Assembly (NCBI RefSeq): GCF_009857535.1
Contig: NZ_WWCS01000002.1
Span: 372,001-436,000, forward strand
Direction: 5' to 3'
Length of the DNA: 64,000 bases
Source: Duganella margarita
Lineage (GTDB): Bacteria > Pseudomonadota > Gammaproteobacteria > Burkholderiales > Burkholderiaceae_D
The translations under genes and the position numbers were made by a program. The notes beneath the pieces are model-generated. The model saw nothing but the letters and a program-made list of their open reading frames with translations, did no database searches and was not told the DNA's origin. Positions 30,564 through 42,838 of this stretch are shown piece by piece. Numbering within the stretch: the stretch's first letter is position 1; every line of letters begins with the position of its first letter.

Positions 30564-33500
30564 ATGCAAAAACCAGAAGAGGAGACCGTGACAGGCGAGG
30601 GCCCATTGGCCGCGCGCTGGCACCGGCTTCGTACCGCCTATCGGATCTGCAATCTGGCCACCCATCACGTGCTGGGCTTCATGCTGAAGCTGGCGCTACT
30701 GCTGTATTTCGCGTTTACCATCCTGTTCCTGACGCTGCGCTATGTGGTGCTGCCGAATATCGACCACTACAAGGGCAATATCGAGCGCGCCGCCAGTGGC
30801 GCCGTCGGCAACCAGGTCACCATTGCCCGCGTGTATGCGTCATGGAACGGCTTCCGTCCCAACCTGTTCCTGGGGGACGTGGTGCTGCACGACCCGCAGG
30901 GCCGTCCGGCGCTGAGCTTGCCGAGCGTATCGGCCACGCTGTCGTGGTGGACGGCGGTGACGGGCAATCTGCGCTTCCGTTCGCTGGAGCTGACGCGGCC
31001 CGACCTGTCCATCGTGCGCGAGACCGACGGCCGCCTGTATGTGGCCGGCATGTTCATCGACCCGAACAAGCCGAGCGACGGCAAAGGGCTGGACTGGCTG
31101 CTCTTGCAACGCGACATCGTCATCCGCGATGGCCGCCTGCAGTGGACCGACCGTCTGCGCAACGCAGCGCCGCTGGCGCTGGACAACTTCCAGCTGGTGC
31201 TGCGCAACGAGTGGCTGCATCACCAGCTGTCGGTGCGGGCCACGCCGCCGGCGGCGCTGGCGCAGCCGCTCGACCTGCGGGCCGACTTCAGCCATCCGGC
31301 GTTTGGCGCCCGCATCTCCAACTTCTCCATGTGGAAGGGCGAGGTCTATGCCGACATCCGCAACACCGACTTGCAGGCGTGGAAGGCCTGGGTCGATTAT
31401 CCGTTCGACCTGAGCAAGGGCCACGGCTGGCTGCGCGCCTGGGTCGGCTTCGACCAGTCGCGCCTGACCAACCTGACCGCCGATGTCGGCCTGGACGACA
31501 TTACCGCCGTGCTGGGCAAGGACCTGCCGTTGCTGGACCTGCAGCAGATGAGCGGCCGCATCGCCGTGCGCGAAGACATCCGGCCGCCGGCCGCGCGCCA
31601 GGGCGCCGCCACGCCGCGCTTCGGCGCGCTCGGCCACAGCCTGGAACTGACCAAGCTGACGCTGACCACGCGCGACGGCCTGGTGATGGCGCCGACTTCG
31701 CTGTCGGAAACTTACGTGGCGGCGGCCGGCGCCAAGCCGGAGCGCTTTGAAGTGCGGGCCCGCCAGCTGGACCTGCAAACCCTGGCCGGCCTGGCCGAGC
31801 GCCTGCCGCTGAGCGAACAGCAGCACAAGATGGTGGCCGGCTTCGCGCCGCGCGGCCTGTTGCAGAATTTCTCCGCCGAGTGGCAGGGCGCTTACCCGGC
31901 CCTGCAGACCTACCGCGTCAAGGGCGACCTGGTGGGACTGGGCCTGAAGCCGCAGCCGCCGCGCCTGGCGCAGCCGAAGAGCGGCAAGACGCCGGCGATT
32001 GCCGGCATGCCCGCGATCCCCGGATTCGACAACCTCAGCGGCTCGATCGACGCCACCGAGCGCGGCGGCAGTTTCAGTCTGAGCTCGCAGCAGCTGGTGC
32101 TGCAGATGCCGGACTATTTCGCCGAAGCGTCGATGCCGTTCGACCACCTGAACCTGAAGGCGCGCTGGTCGTTTGAGGACGACAACCAGCTGCTGTTGCA
32201 GATCGATTCGATGGACTTCGAGCAGGAAGGCATGAGCGGCACCTTGCAGGGAACGCACACCCTGTCGCTGGCCGGCAAGGGGCCGGGCAAAGCCGACCTG
32301 AGCGGCACGCTGACCGGCTTCCAGATCAACCGTATCGGCCGCTACCTGCCGATGCAGACCCCGCGCGACCTGACCCACTGGCTGACCGGGGCGCTGGAAG
32401 GCGGCGTCGCCAGCGACGTGACGATCCGCCTGCGCGGCGACCTGACGCATTTCCCGTTCAAGGACGACAAGGCGCGCGGTGAATTCCGCGTGGCCGGCAA
32501 GCTGACCGACGCCAGGCTGAATTACGAGCCGGGTTACTACCTGCACGACGGCAAGGACCTGGGCAAGGACGGCCAGCCGCTGCCGTTGTGGCCGCAAGCC
32601 GAGCACATCAAGGGCAGCTTCCTGTTCGAAGGCGCGCGCATGGAAATCCGCGGCGACACCGCCACCACCGCCGGCGCCGCGCTGAGCAACGTCAAGGCGG
32701 TGATTCCGGATTTGAGCGTGCACGATTCCATGCTGGAGATCGACGGCAACGCCGCCGCGCCGATGCAGGAATTCCTGCGCTACCTGACCATCAGCCCGGT
32801 GCTGGACTGGATCTCGCACTTCACCGACGAGACCCAGGCCAGCGGCAACGCCAAGCTGACGCTGAGCCTGCGCATTCCGCTGGCGCACGCGATCGACACC
32901 AAGGTGCAGGGCACGGTGCAGCTGGCCAACAACGACATCGTGCTGATGAATGATTTGCCGGTGGTGCAATCGTCGCAGGGCAAGATTGAATTCAACGAGC
33001 GCGGCGTCAACCTCAACCAGATCAGCGGCAACTTCCTCGGCGGCCCGGTGTCGATCACCGGCGGCACCCAGAAGGATGGCGCCATCGTCGTCAGGCTGGG
33101 CGGCCTGCTGACCGCCGATGGCTTCCGCCAGGCCTTCCAGATGCCAGCCATGCAGCGTCTGGCCGATCACTTCAACGGCGGCACGCGCTACAGCGGCACG
33201 GTGACCGCGCGCGACCATCAGGTCATCGTCGCGGTCGAGTCTTCGCTGACCGGGCTGGCGCTGGACCTGCCGGCGCCGGCCAATAAAACCGCCACCGACA
33301 GCATGCCGTTGCGCTTCGTGCTGACCAGCGGCCTGACGGCGGACGCGGCCGGCTTCCTGCACGATGATATCCGCATCAACCTTGGCAGCGGCATCGCCGC
33401 GCGTTATCAGCGCCAGAAGCAGGGCAAGCAGCACTGGAAGCTGGTGCGCGGCGGCATTGGCGTCAACGCGGCGGCGCCGGAGCCGGACAGCGGCATGGCC

Positions 33501-34744
33501 TTCAATATCAGCATGCACCAGCTGAACGTCGACAACTGGCTGGACTTCGGCGACGCCATCGCCGGCCCGGCCGCTGCCGGCTCGGCGGCGGCGCTGGCGG
33601 CGCCGTCCGATGCCGGCGATTTCGCCCAGTACGTCATGCCGGACGCCATCGCCGCCCGCAGCAGCGAACTGGTGATCGGCGGCCGCAAGCTGGAAAACGT
33701 GGTGGTCGGCGTGACCCATAAAAAAGGCATGTGGCAAGCCAGCATCGACTCCACCCAGGCCAATGGCTACATCACCTGGGCCGAACCGTCCACCGGCGCC
33801 GGTCTCGGCAAGGTGACGGCGCGGCTGTCGTCGCTGGTGATCCCGGAATCGGCCTCGGGCGACGTGCAGGCGCTGCTGGACGACAAGAGCGCGGCCGCCA
33901 CCATTCCGGCGCTGGATGTGGTGGTCGAGCGTTTTGAACTGTTCAACAAGCCGCTGGGCCGGCTGGAACTGCAGGCCAACAACGCCCAGCTGGCGAACGC
34001 GCGCGAATGGCGCGTCAGCAAGCTGTCGCTGGTCAATGCCGACGGCGAACTGAACGGCACCGGCAAGTGGGTCAGCAAGGACGGCGTGCACGACACCAGC
34101 CTGAATTTCAATCTCGCCATCATCGACGCCGGCAAGCTGCTGGAGCGCTTTGGCTATGCCGATACGCTGAAGGGCGGCAAGGGCTCGCTGAAAGGCGATA
34201 TCGCCTGGAAAGGCTTACCGTACTCGCTCGATCTGCCAAGCCTGTCCGGCCAGATCACGCTGAATGTGGAGAAGGGCCAGTTCCTCAAGCAGGACCCCGG
34301 TGCGGCCAAACTGCTGGGCGTACTGAGCCTGCAAGCCTTGCCGCGTTTGCTCAAGCTGGACTTCCACGATGTGTTCTCGGAAGGGCTGGCGTTTGACGGC
34401 ATTACCGCCAATGCCTCCCTGAATCACGGCATCCTCAAGACCGACAACTTGAAAATGCACGGCGTGGCCGCCACTGTATTGATGGACGGCAGCGCCGACA
34501 TCGCCAATGAGACCACCAATCTGCACGTGGTGGTGATTCCCGAGGTCAACCTGGGTACGGCGCCGCTGGTGTATGCGCTGGCGGTCAATCCCGTCATCGG
34601 CCTCGGCAGTTTCCTGGCCCAGCTATTCCTCAGTGCGCCGGTGATGAAGGCGCTGACCTATCATATGGAGGTGGCCGGGCCGTGGAAGGCGCCGGTCGTC
34701 ACCAAGCTGGACGCCACAAAACTGGAACCGTCAAAGGGATCGCC

Positions 34745-34748
<4 letters not shown>
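30564..34748 (+). CDS. yhdP: YhdP family AsmA-like inner-membrane protein
   Basis: 1394 residues. One N-terminal membrane helix (about residues 38-62, LGFMLKLALLLYFAFTILFL) is followed by a very long periplasmic beta-rich region ending in the AsmA-like C-terminus (GLGSFLAQLFLSAPVMKALTYHMEVAGPWKAPVV). Known: YhdP and its relatives TamB and YdbH form bridge-like proteins that move phospholipid from the inner to the outer membrane. Start is uncertain: ATG 30564 has no Shine-Dalgarno, while GTG 30588 follows AAGAGG with 5-base spacing and would remove eight residues. It overlaps the next gene by 4 bases (ATGA), giving a yhdP-nitrilase-tldD unit. Confidence 0.92.
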
Positions 34749-35545
<797 letters not shown>

Positions 35546-35561
35546 TATCCACTACAATAGC

Positions 35562-35622
35562 GTCATTCCCGCGCACGCGGGAACCCATGCTGACTATGGA
35601 TTCCCGCCGAGGCGGGAACGAC
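35562..35622. repeat. BIME-like double palindrome, copy 2
   Basis: TTCCCGCGCACGCGGGAA and TTCCCGCCGAGGCGGGAA face each other across a short CCATG...ATGGA inverted centre. It lies between the nitrilase and tldD genes and ends 26 bases before tldD, so it would be part of a joint transcript. Confidence 0.85.
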
Positions 35623-35648
35623 GCGGCAACTCAAATAAAGACACTACC

Positions 35649-37109
35649 ATGAAGCCATTTGAACCGAACCTGTCCACCCTGGCCGTAGCGCGCGATATCC
35701 TGCTGACGCCGTTCGGGCTGGACGAAGGCAAGCTGCTCAAGACTCTGGGCAGCATGTTCACCCACAAAGTCGACTATGCCGACTTGTATTTCCAATTTAC
35801 CAAAAACGAAGGCTGGAGCCTGGAAGAGGGCATCGTCAAGACCGGCAGTTTCTCGATCGACCAGGGCGTCGGCGTGCGCGCGGTGTCGGGCGACAAGACC
35901 GCGTTTTCGTATTCGGACGAGATTTCCGAAGCGGCGCTGATGGATGCCGCCTCCGCCACCCGCACCATCGCCCGTGCCGGCGCTGGCAAGATCAAGGTGG
36001 CCGGCGCGATGAACCAGGTCGGCGGCCGTTCGCTGTATCTGCCGCACGACCCGCTGGTGTCGCTGGACGCCACTGCCAAGGTCAAGCTGCTGGAACGCAT
36101 CGAGAAGATGGCGCGCGCCAAGGATCCCCGCGTGGTGCAGGTGATGGCCAGCCTGGCCGGCGAATACGATGTGGTGCTGGTGGTGCGCAGCGATGGCGTG
36201 CTGGCGGCTGACATTCGTCCGCTGGTGCGGGTGTCGCTGACCGTGATCGTCGAGCAGAATGGCCGTCGCGAAATGGGGTCGTCCGGCGGCGGCGGCCGCT
36301 ACGACTACGGCTACTTCAGCGATACGCTGCTGGAAGAGTACGCAACCGAGGCCGTCAAGTCGGCGCTGGTGAACCTGGACGCGCGTCCGGCGCCGGCCGG
36401 TCCGATGACCGTGGTGCTGGGCCCTGGCTGGCCGGGCATCCTGCTGCACGAAGCGATCGGTCACGGTCTGGAAGGCGATTTCAACCGCAAGGGTTCGTCG
36501 ACCTTCTCCGGCCGTATCGGCGAGCGCGTGGCCGCCAAGGGCGTCACGGTGGTCGATGACGGCACGCTGGCGGATCGCCGCGGTTCGCTGAATATCGACG
36601 ATGAAGGCAACCCGACCCAGTGCACTACGCTGATCGAAGACGGCATCCTGAAGGGCTATATCCAGGACACCATGAATGCGCGCCTGATGAAGATGCCGGT
36701 GACCGGCAACGCGCGCCGCGAATCGTTCGCGCACCTGCCAATGCCGCGCATGACCAACACCTATATGCTGGGTGGCGACAAGGATCCGGGCGAAATCCTG
36801 GCGTCGGTGAAGAACGGCCTGTATGCGGTCAACTTCGGTGGCGGCCAGGTCGATATCACCAACGGCAAGTTCGTGTTCTCGGCCAGCGAAGCGTACATGA
36901 TTGAGAATGGCAAGATCACCTACCCGGTGAAAGGCGCGACCCTGATCGGCAACGGTCCGGAAGTGCTGAACCGCGTGTCGATGATCGGTAACGACATGAA
37001 GCTGGATCCGGGCGTCGGCGTATGCGGCAAGGAAGGCCAGAGCGTGCCGGTCGGCGTTGGCCAGCCGACACTGCGTATCGACGGCGTGACCGTCGGCGGT
37101 ACGGCCTGA
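35649..37109 (+). CDS. tldD: Metalloprotease TldD
   Basis: 486 residues. The zinc-binding motif HEAIGH (His267, Glu268, His272; HExxxH) lies in [14 protein letters not shown]. Known: TldD acts as a heterodimer with TldE/PmbA and degrades unfolded peptides; it matures microcin B17 and supports CcdA turnover in E. coli. tldE is not in the window, which is normal since the two are often unlinked. The order yhdP-nit-tldD is a conserved betaproteobacterial arrangement as far as I recall. Copies of the palindromic repeat flank the gene on both sides. Confidence 0.96.
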   Translation: MKPFEPNLSTLAVARDILLTPFGLDEGKLLKTLGSMFTHKVDYADLYFQFTKNEGWSLEEGIVKTGSFSIDQGVGVRAVSGDKTAFSYSDEISEAALMDAASATRTIARAGAGKIKVAGAMNQVGGRSLYLPHDPLVSLDATAKVKLLERIEKMARAKDPRVVQVMASLAGEYDVVLVVRSDGVLAADIRPLVRVSLTVIVEQNGRREMGSSGGGGRYDYGYFSDTLLEEYATEAVKSALVNLDARPAPAGPMTVVLGPGWPGILLHEAIGHGLEGDFNRKGSSTFSGRIGERVAAKGVTVVDDGTLADRRGSLNIDDEGNPTQCTTLIEDGILKGYIQDTMNARLMKMPVTGNARRESFAHLPMPRMTNTYMLGGDKDPGEILASVKNGLYAVNFGGGQVDITNGKFVFSASEAYMIENGKITYPVKGATLIGNGPEVLNRVSMIGNDMKLDPGVGVCGKEGQSVPVGVGQPTLRIDGVTVGGTA

Positions 37110-37113
37110 TGGC

Positions 37114-37183
37114 GTCGCTCCCGCGCAGGCGGGAGCCTATAGAACGCTTGCTCAGTATGGGCTCCCGCCTGCGCGGGAGCGAC
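37114..37183. repeat. BIME-like double palindrome, copy 3
   Basis: CTCCCGCGCAGGCGGGAG and CTCCCGCCTGCGCGGGAG. Compared with copies 1, 2 and 5 the outer T-A pair of each stem is replaced by C-G, a compensated change that keeps pairing. It fills the gap between tldD and the convergent receptor 4. Confidence 0.85.
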
Positions 37184-37188
37184 CTCTT

Positions 37189-39825
37189 TTAGAACTTGTA
37201 GCTGGCCTTCACGTAGAAGGTACGGCCCAGCGGATCCGTGAAGCGGGGATCGTAGCCGCTCTGGAACGTCGTGCCCTGGTTGGTGTATGGCGGCGCGCTG
37301 TCAAACAGGTTCTTGATACCCACCGTCAGGTCGGTATTCTTGAAACCGGTAAAGCTGCTCGACAGCGAGTACGTCGAGTACGCCCGCACCTTGTGGTAGT
37401 AGGCATCCGCCACATCGTTCTCATCCACGTAGCCGCTCAGATACTTGTTGGAGAAACTGGCGCTCCACGGCCCTTTCTTCCAGCTGATGGTGGCGTTGTG
37501 CTTCCAGCGGAACACCGGCGCATTGTCGCCATACACGCCGACGTTTTCCACGAATTCGCCACCGGTCTCGTTCTGGTACTTGTAGCTGTGTACCCAGGTG
37601 CCGTCGAACTGGAAGCCGAAGTCGCCCACCGAGGTGCGCGGCAGTTTCCAGCGCAGGCTGGTGTCGATGCCGGAGGTTTTCACTTCCCCCAGGTTGTCCA
37701 GCACGGCGTTGACGTACTGCAGCGTCTTGCCGTCGGCCGAGTAGACGAAGTAGTCCTTGTACTTGTCGTAGTTGTCGAAGATGGTCGACTCGGACACGGT
37801 GCCGATCGAATCCTTGATCTTGATGTTGAAGTAATCGAACGACACGCTGACTGCGCTGACCGGCTCGAACACCACGCCCAGCGCGAAGGTCTTGGATTTC
37901 TCCGGCTTCAGGTTGGCGTTGCCGCCGCTGCGGATGTACTGCTGCTGGTTGCAGGCGATGTTCGGATTGGCGCCGCTGGCCGCCACGCCGCCCGGGCACA
38001 GCACCGGATCGTCATACGCATTGCTGGTGAAGGTCGAGGTGGCCGGGCCGTGCAGGTCGTACAGCGTCGGCGCGCGGAAGCCGGTGTTGTACGAGGTGCG
38101 GAACAGCACCTGCTTGCTGGCTTCCCAGCGCAGGCCGACCTTCGGATTGAAGCTGCCGCCGACGTCGTTGTAGTGGTCGTAACGGGCGGCGCCCGACAGT
38201 TCCAGCGTCTTGGTCAGCGGCACGCTGACTTCCGAATACAGCGCGGCGATATTGCGCTGGCCGGCCTGGTCTTGCGCATCGGCGTAACCGGAGCTCGACG
38301 CCTGCGACGCCAGCGCGGTGTTGACGTCGTAGGTAGCCTTGTCGTGACGGAATTCCGAACCGATTGCAAAGCCGACGCCGCCTGCCGGCAGCTGGTAGAT
38401 TTCGCGGCTGACTTTGGCGTCGACGCCGATGCTGGTCATCTTGGCGGCCAGGTATTCGCCGCGCAGCTGGGCCGCGTCGATGTAGGCGGTGCCGGCGGCC
38501 GACTGGTCGCCGAACGGATTCAGGATACCGCTCAACACGCCCGCCTTCATCAGCGAATCGTTGGTGTAGCCGCCGACGAAGGCGCTGGCAGCCTTGCTGA
38601 TGCCGTAGGTCAGGCCGACGTTGTAATCCCAGCCGCCCACCAGGCCTTCCGACGCCACCACCAGGCGGTCGGAAATCGAGGTGTCGTAGCCCATGCGGTT
38701 GCCGGCCGCCACGGTGCGCCAGTTGATGGTCAGGTCTTCACCGGTCAGGCCGGCGACGGCCGGCACGCCGGCGCTGCCGCCCGGATAGTACGGGCTGGCC
38801 GAGGTCATGGTGATGCCGGTCAGCGGCGACGGCGCGATGCTGCTCTGGTTGGTCGAGCGGCTGTGCAGGTATTCAATCGTGGCGACGTTGTCTTCGCTCA
38901 GCTTGAAGGTGGCCTTGCCGAGGAAGGATTCCTGCTGCGTCTTCGGAATGTCCTGGATGTAGGCGATGGTGTCGGTGCGGCAGGTGCCGTTGGCGTTCTT
39001 GATCAGCCCTTTGCCGACGCAGCCGCTGGCGTAGTACGGGTTGCCGGTGATGCCGTTGTCCGAGTAGAAGTTGCCCGGCTGCGAAGTGCCGCTGCTGTTG
39101 TTGATGCCCTTGTCGGGACGCACGCTGGTGCTGGAGAAGTCGCGGTCGGCGGCTTGCAGCGCGGTCTGCTTGTGCAGGTCGATCACGCCGAACACATTCC
39201 AGCCGTCCTTGTCGAGGTCGCCGTAGCCGCCCGACAGGTTGAGGCGCGACTCGGCGCCGGCGCCGCTGGCCTGCGGCTGGTAGCGCTCGACGCTGACGGT
39301 GGCGCCGGTCACCGAACGCTTGGTGATGAAGTTGATCACGCCGCCGATGGCGTCGGTGCCGTAGATGGCCGAGGCGCCGTCGCGCAGCACTTCAACCCGT
39401 TCCAGCGCCGACAGCGGAATGATGTTGAGGTCGACCGACGAGCCGTTGAACGGGTGGCTGGCCAGACGGCGGCCATTCAGCAGCACCAGCGTCTTGTTGC
39501 TGCCCAGGCCGCGCAGGTCGGCAGTGGCGATGCCGCCGGTGCCGGAGCCGACCGACTGGCTGCTGCCGGTGACGCTCTGGTTCATCGACAGCGTGTTCAT
39601 CACTTCGGCGGCGGTGGTCAGACCTTGTTTTTCGAAGTCGGAGGCTTTGATGGTGGTGATCGGCAGCGCCGTTTCAGTGGCCAGGCGCTTGATGCTGGAA
39701 CCGGTCACTTCCACGCGCTGGATCGGCGCCTCATCGGTTTGCGCCTGGGCTGCGTGCATGCCGACCAACAGGCCGCCGGCAAACAGCGCACGCAAGGTAC
39801 GGGACATCGCTCTTTCAATCGTCAT
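37189..39825 (-). CDS. TonB-dependent receptor 4
   Basis: 878 residues. Signal peptide to about AQA-QTDE (residue 28), TonB-box-like PIQRVEVTG, then GSSIKRLATETALP, plug (DLRGLGSNKTLVLLNGRRLA, ERVEVLRDGASAIYGTDAIGG) and barrel ending FYVKASYKF. AGGAG 8 bases before ATG 39825 and the clean signal peptide fix the start; 33 upstream codons in frame are ignored. A loop with DPVLCPGG...ACNQQQ, two cysteines about 16 residues apart, is shared with receptors 5 and 6. Together the three look like tandem paralogues. Substrate unknown. Confidence 0.93.
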   Translation of the reverse strand: MTIERAMSRTLRALFAGGLLVGMHAAQAQTDEAPIQRVEVTGSSIKRLATETALPITTIKASDFEKQGLTTAAEVMNTLSMNQSVTGSSQSVGSGTGGIATADLRGLGSNKTLVLLNGRRLASHPFNGSSVDLNIIPLSALERVEVLRDGASAIYGTDAIGGVINFITKRSVTGATVSVERYQPQASGAGAESRLNLSGGYGDLDKDGWNVFGVIDLHKQTALQAADRDFSSTSVRPDKGINNSSGTSQPGNFYSDNGITGNPYYASGCVGKGLIKNANGTCRTDTIAYIQDIPKTQQESFLGKATFKLSEDNVATIEYLHSRSTNQSSIAPSPLTGITMTSASPYYPGGSAGVPAVAGLTGEDLTINWRTVAAGNRMGYDTSISDRLVVASEGLVGGWDYNVGLTYGISKAASAFVGGYTNDSLMKAGVLSGILNPFGDQSAAGTAYIDAAQLRGEYLAAKMTSIGVDAKVSREIYQLPAGGVGFAIGSEFRHDKATYDVNTALASQASSSGYADAQDQAGQRNIAALYSEVSVPLTKTLELSGAARYDHYNDVGGSFNPKVGLRWEASKQVLFRTSYNTGFRAPTLYDLHGPATSTFTSNAYDDPVLCPGGVAASGANPNIACNQQQYIRSGGNANLKPEKSKTFALGVVFEPVSAVSVSFDYFNIKIKDSIGTVSESTIFDNYDKYKDYFVYSADGKTLQYVNAVLDNLGEVKTSGIDTSLRWKLPRTSVGDFGFQFDGTWVHSYKYQNETGGEFVENVGVYGDNAPVFRWKHNATISWKKGPWSASFSNKYLSGYVDENDVADAYYHKVRAYSTYSLSSSFTGFKNTDLTVGIKNLFDSAPPYTNQGTTFQSGYDPRFTDPLGRTFYVKASYKF

Positions 39826-40091
39826 TGTTTTAACTCCTGCATGGATATGGGAATGGGTGTTTGCTTTTTGAGCAAAGGCCATCAGACCATCCGGGCAGGG
39901 GCGGGAACAATGAAGCTTCGACAAGTGTGCAGCGCCGCCACAGTGCGCAAAGCGTCACAGGTGTAAAGGGCGTTTTGTGCCGGCAGCGCGGCGCAGCGGC
40001 GGCAGGGCGCTGGTGGCCGCCGTCGCGCCGCCATTACAACTGCTTACAAGCCCAAAGAACTTAACACGGTTTTGCGAAGTGTAAATCCATG

Positions 40092-42731
40092 TCAGAACTT
40101 GTAGGTGATGCGCGCATACCACGTGCGACCCAGCGGATCGGTGTAGCGCGGATCGTACCCCTGCTGGAAGGTGGTGCTCTGGTTGGTGAACGGCGGGTCT
40201 TCATCGAACAGGTTGCGCACGCCCACCGTCAGGTCGACATGCTTGATGCCGGTGTAGTTGCCCGACAGCGCCCACACCGAATACGACTTGACCTGGTTGA
40301 AGAACGCCGGCTCGACCGCGTTCTGGTCGGTGTAGCCGGACATGTAGCGGTTGGTCAGCGATGCGCCCCACGGTCCCTTGTTCCAGCTGATGGTGACGTT
40401 GTGGCGCCAGCGGAAGACCGGCGTGGCGTCGGCGTAGCGGCCGACGTTTTCGATGAAGGCGCCGCCGCGCTCGTTCTGGTAATCGTAGTTGCGCACCCAG
40501 GTGCCGTCGACCTGCAAGGAGATGCCGCCATACGGTCCTTGCGGCATGCGCCACAGCACGCTGGCGTCGACGCCGCTGGTCTTGACTTCGCCGAGGTTGT
40601 TGGTGATCAGCGAGACATCGTCGAGGCGGGTGCCGGCGGCGTTGTAGTGGAACAGGCTCTGGTACTTGGCGTAGTCGTTGAACACGGTCTGCTCGGCCAG
40701 CGCGCTGATCTGGTCGCGCAGGCGGATGTTCCAGTAGTCGAGCGACAGCGTCAGCGCCCGCACCGGCTCCAACACCACGCCGGCGCTGTAGGTCTTGGAG
40801 CGCTCCGGCTTGACGTCCGGATTGCCGCCCTGGCGCTTGTTCTGCTGCTGGTCGCACGACAGATTGGGATTGGCGCCGGGCACCGGCACGCCGCCCGGAC
40901 ACAGCACCGGATCGTTCCACGGATCGGAGGTGTTGGTCACCGTCTGCGGGCCGTGCAGGTCGAACAGCGTCGGCGCGCGGAAGCCGCGGTTCCACGAGGC
41001 CCGCAACAGCAGCGGCGTGACCGGCTGGTAGCGCGCGCTGAGCTTGGGCGTGAAGCTGCGGCCGACGTCGCTGTAATGGTCGAAGCGGGCGGCGGCGTTG
41101 AGTTCCAGGTTCTTGATCACGGGGGCGTTGAGTTCGGCGAACAGCGCGTAGATCCGGCGGTCGCCGGACTGGTCCTGGGCGTCGGCGAAGCCCGAGCTGG
41201 AAGCCTGCGACGCCAGCGCGCGGTTGATGGTGTACAGCGCGCGCTCCTTGCGCGCCTCGGCGCCCAGCGCGAAGCTGAGCGCGCCGCCTTGCAGCTGGGT
41301 CAGCTCGCGGCTGGCGCGGGCGTCGAGCGCGGTCGCGCGCATGCGCGCGCGCAGGTATTCGCCGATCAGCAGCGAGTCGTTGAGGTAGGCCAGGCCGGCC
41401 GCGCTCTGGTCGCCGAACGGATTCAGCAGGCCGCTGCCGACGCCGTCGATCATGCGCTGGTCGATCACGTAGCCGCCGGCGAAGGCGCTGGCGGCCTGGC
41501 TGATCGAGTGGCTCAGGCCGGCGCTGTAGTCCCAGCCTTGCAGCGTGCCTTCGGCGCTCAGCACCAGCCGGTCGGCGGTGCTGGTGGAGTAGTCGGCGCG
41601 GCGGCCGGTGACCAGCGGTCGCCAGCTGATATCGAGGTCTTCGCCGGCCAGGCCGGCCACGGCCGGCACGCCGGCGCTGCCGCCCGGATAGTAGGGACTG
41701 TCGCCGTGCATGATCAGGCCGATGCCGGCCAAGGGCGGCGGCGCCACCCGCGCGGTGTTGGTGCTGCGCGCGTGCAGCGCTTCGAGCGCCAGTGTGTGGT
41801 CGTCGTTCGGCTTGTACGACAGCCGTCCCAGATACGATTCCTGCTTGGTGTACGGAATGTCGTCGACTTCGCGCGTGTAGTCGTAGCGGCAGGTCGGCGA
41901 GCCGGTGGTGTTGGGGACCGAGGCCGGCGGCAGGCAGCCGCTGGCAAAGCCGGGATTGCCGCTGATGCCGTTGTCGGAAAAGAAGTTGGCGGGGAAAGGC
42001 GTGCCGCTGGTCTGGCTGACGCCACGGCTGGGGATGACGCCGGTGGCCGAGAACGGCCGCGCGGTGGCCGGCAGCGCCAGCTGGCGATGCACGTCCAGCA
42101 CGCCGAAGACGTTGAAGCGGTCGGTGGCGAGGTCGCCGAAGCCGCCGCTGAGGTTGAGACGGCGCTCGCTGCCGCCGCCTTCCTGCTGCGGCTGGTAGGC
42201 TTCCACCGTCACTTCGCCGCCCTTGACCTGGCGCTTGGTGATGAAGTTGACCACGCCGCCGATGGCGTCGCTGCCGTACACCGCCGAGGCGCCGTCGCGC
42301 AGCACTTCGACCCGGTCCAGCGCCGACAGCGGAATCACGTTGAGGTCGACGCTGTCGCCGATGATCGGATGGGCGGCGATGCGGCGGCCGTTGAGCAGCA
42401 CCAGCGTGCGCTCGCCGCCCAGGCCGCGCAAATCGGCCTGCGACTGGCCGCCGGTGCCGGCGCCGATGGATTGCGCGCTGGACAGCGAGGTCTGGTTCAT
42501 CGGAATACTGTTGAGCACTTGCTGGGCGGTGGTCATGCCCTGCCGGGCAAAATCCTCGGCGCGGATCGAGGTCAGCGGCAGCGCCGTTTCGCTGGCGATG
42601 CGGCGGATCGAGCTGCCGGTGATTTCCACCCGTTGCATGGTGGGTTCCGGTTCCGGTTCCGTAGTCTGGGCGGCGGCGTTGGCCGCCAACAACGCCATGG
42701 CGAGCTGCGTGTAAAGTCGTTTGGTCATCAT
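40092..42731 (-). CDS. TonB-dependent receptor 5
   Basis: 879 residues. Short signal peptide (LAMALLAANAAA-QTT), TonB-box-like MQRVEITG, GSSIRRIASETALP, plug (DLRGLGGERTLVLLNGRRIA, DRVEVLRDGASAVYGSDAIGG) and barrel ending WYARITYKF. GGGAG lies 5 bases before ATG 42731 (a second ATG follows at once). It shares the NDPVLCPGG...CDQQQ loop and most barrel strands with receptor 4, from which it is separated by 266 bases lacking genes. Codon use is more GC-rich than in receptor 4. The aroG control region lies directly behind its start. Confidence 0.93.
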   Translation of the reverse strand: MMTKRLYTQLAMALLAANAAAQTTEPEPEPTMQRVEITGSSIRRIASETALPLTSIRAEDFARQGMTTAQQVLNSIPMNQTSLSSAQSIGAGTGGQSQADLRGLGGERTLVLLNGRRIAAHPIIGDSVDLNVIPLSALDRVEVLRDGASAVYGSDAIGGVVNFITKRQVKGGEVTVEAYQPQQEGGGSERRLNLSGGFGDLATDRFNVFGVLDVHRQLALPATARPFSATGVIPSRGVSQTSGTPFPANFFSDNGISGNPGFASGCLPPASVPNTTGSPTCRYDYTREVDDIPYTKQESYLGRLSYKPNDDHTLALEALHARSTNTARVAPPPLAGIGLIMHGDSPYYPGGSAGVPAVAGLAGEDLDISWRPLVTGRRADYSTSTADRLVLSAEGTLQGWDYSAGLSHSISQAASAFAGGYVIDQRMIDGVGSGLLNPFGDQSAAGLAYLNDSLLIGEYLRARMRATALDARASRELTQLQGGALSFALGAEARKERALYTINRALASQASSSGFADAQDQSGDRRIYALFAELNAPVIKNLELNAAARFDHYSDVGRSFTPKLSARYQPVTPLLLRASWNRGFRAPTLFDLHGPQTVTNTSDPWNDPVLCPGGVPVPGANPNLSCDQQQNKRQGGNPDVKPERSKTYSAGVVLEPVRALTLSLDYWNIRLRDQISALAEQTVFNDYAKYQSLFHYNAAGTRLDDVSLITNNLGEVKTSGVDASVLWRMPQGPYGGISLQVDGTWVRNYDYQNERGGAFIENVGRYADATPVFRWRHNVTISWNKGPWGASLTNRYMSGYTDQNAVEPAFFNQVKSYSVWALSGNYTGIKHVDLTVGVRNLFDEDPPFTNQSTTFQQGYDPRYTDPLGRTWYARITYKF

Positions 42732-42804
42732 GTTTCTCCCGGGAAGTTGCCGCATTGCGGATGCATGCGCAGCCTTCCAGTTTTGCGGGGTTCAATGGGG
42801 TGAA

Positions 42805-42822
42805 ACCTGATCTGCATCAGGT
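42805..42822. promoter_or_regulatory. FNR/CRP-like palindrome between receptor 5 and aroG
   Basis: ACCTGAT-CTGC-ATCAGGT is a perfect 7+7 palindrome with a 4-base centre. The core TGAT-N4-ATCA equals that of FNR/Anr sites (TTGAT-N4-ATCAA), with C/G instead of T/A at the outer position. It is 16 bases upstream of the aroG -35 and 74 bases upstream of the receptor 5 start, so it could serve either. Confidence 0.45.
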
Positions 42823-42838
42823 GTGCGCGATAAACCGC

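Noticed and set aside
40089..42803. Very long plus-strand frame antisense to receptor 5 (about 900 codons); similar frames lie opposite receptors 1, 3, 4, 6 and 7, yhdP, tkt-gap, rluB, nusA and infB
   Set aside because: Composition is Arg/Gly/Ala/Val/Gln-rich without domains, and each follows the codon structure of the true gene on the other strand.
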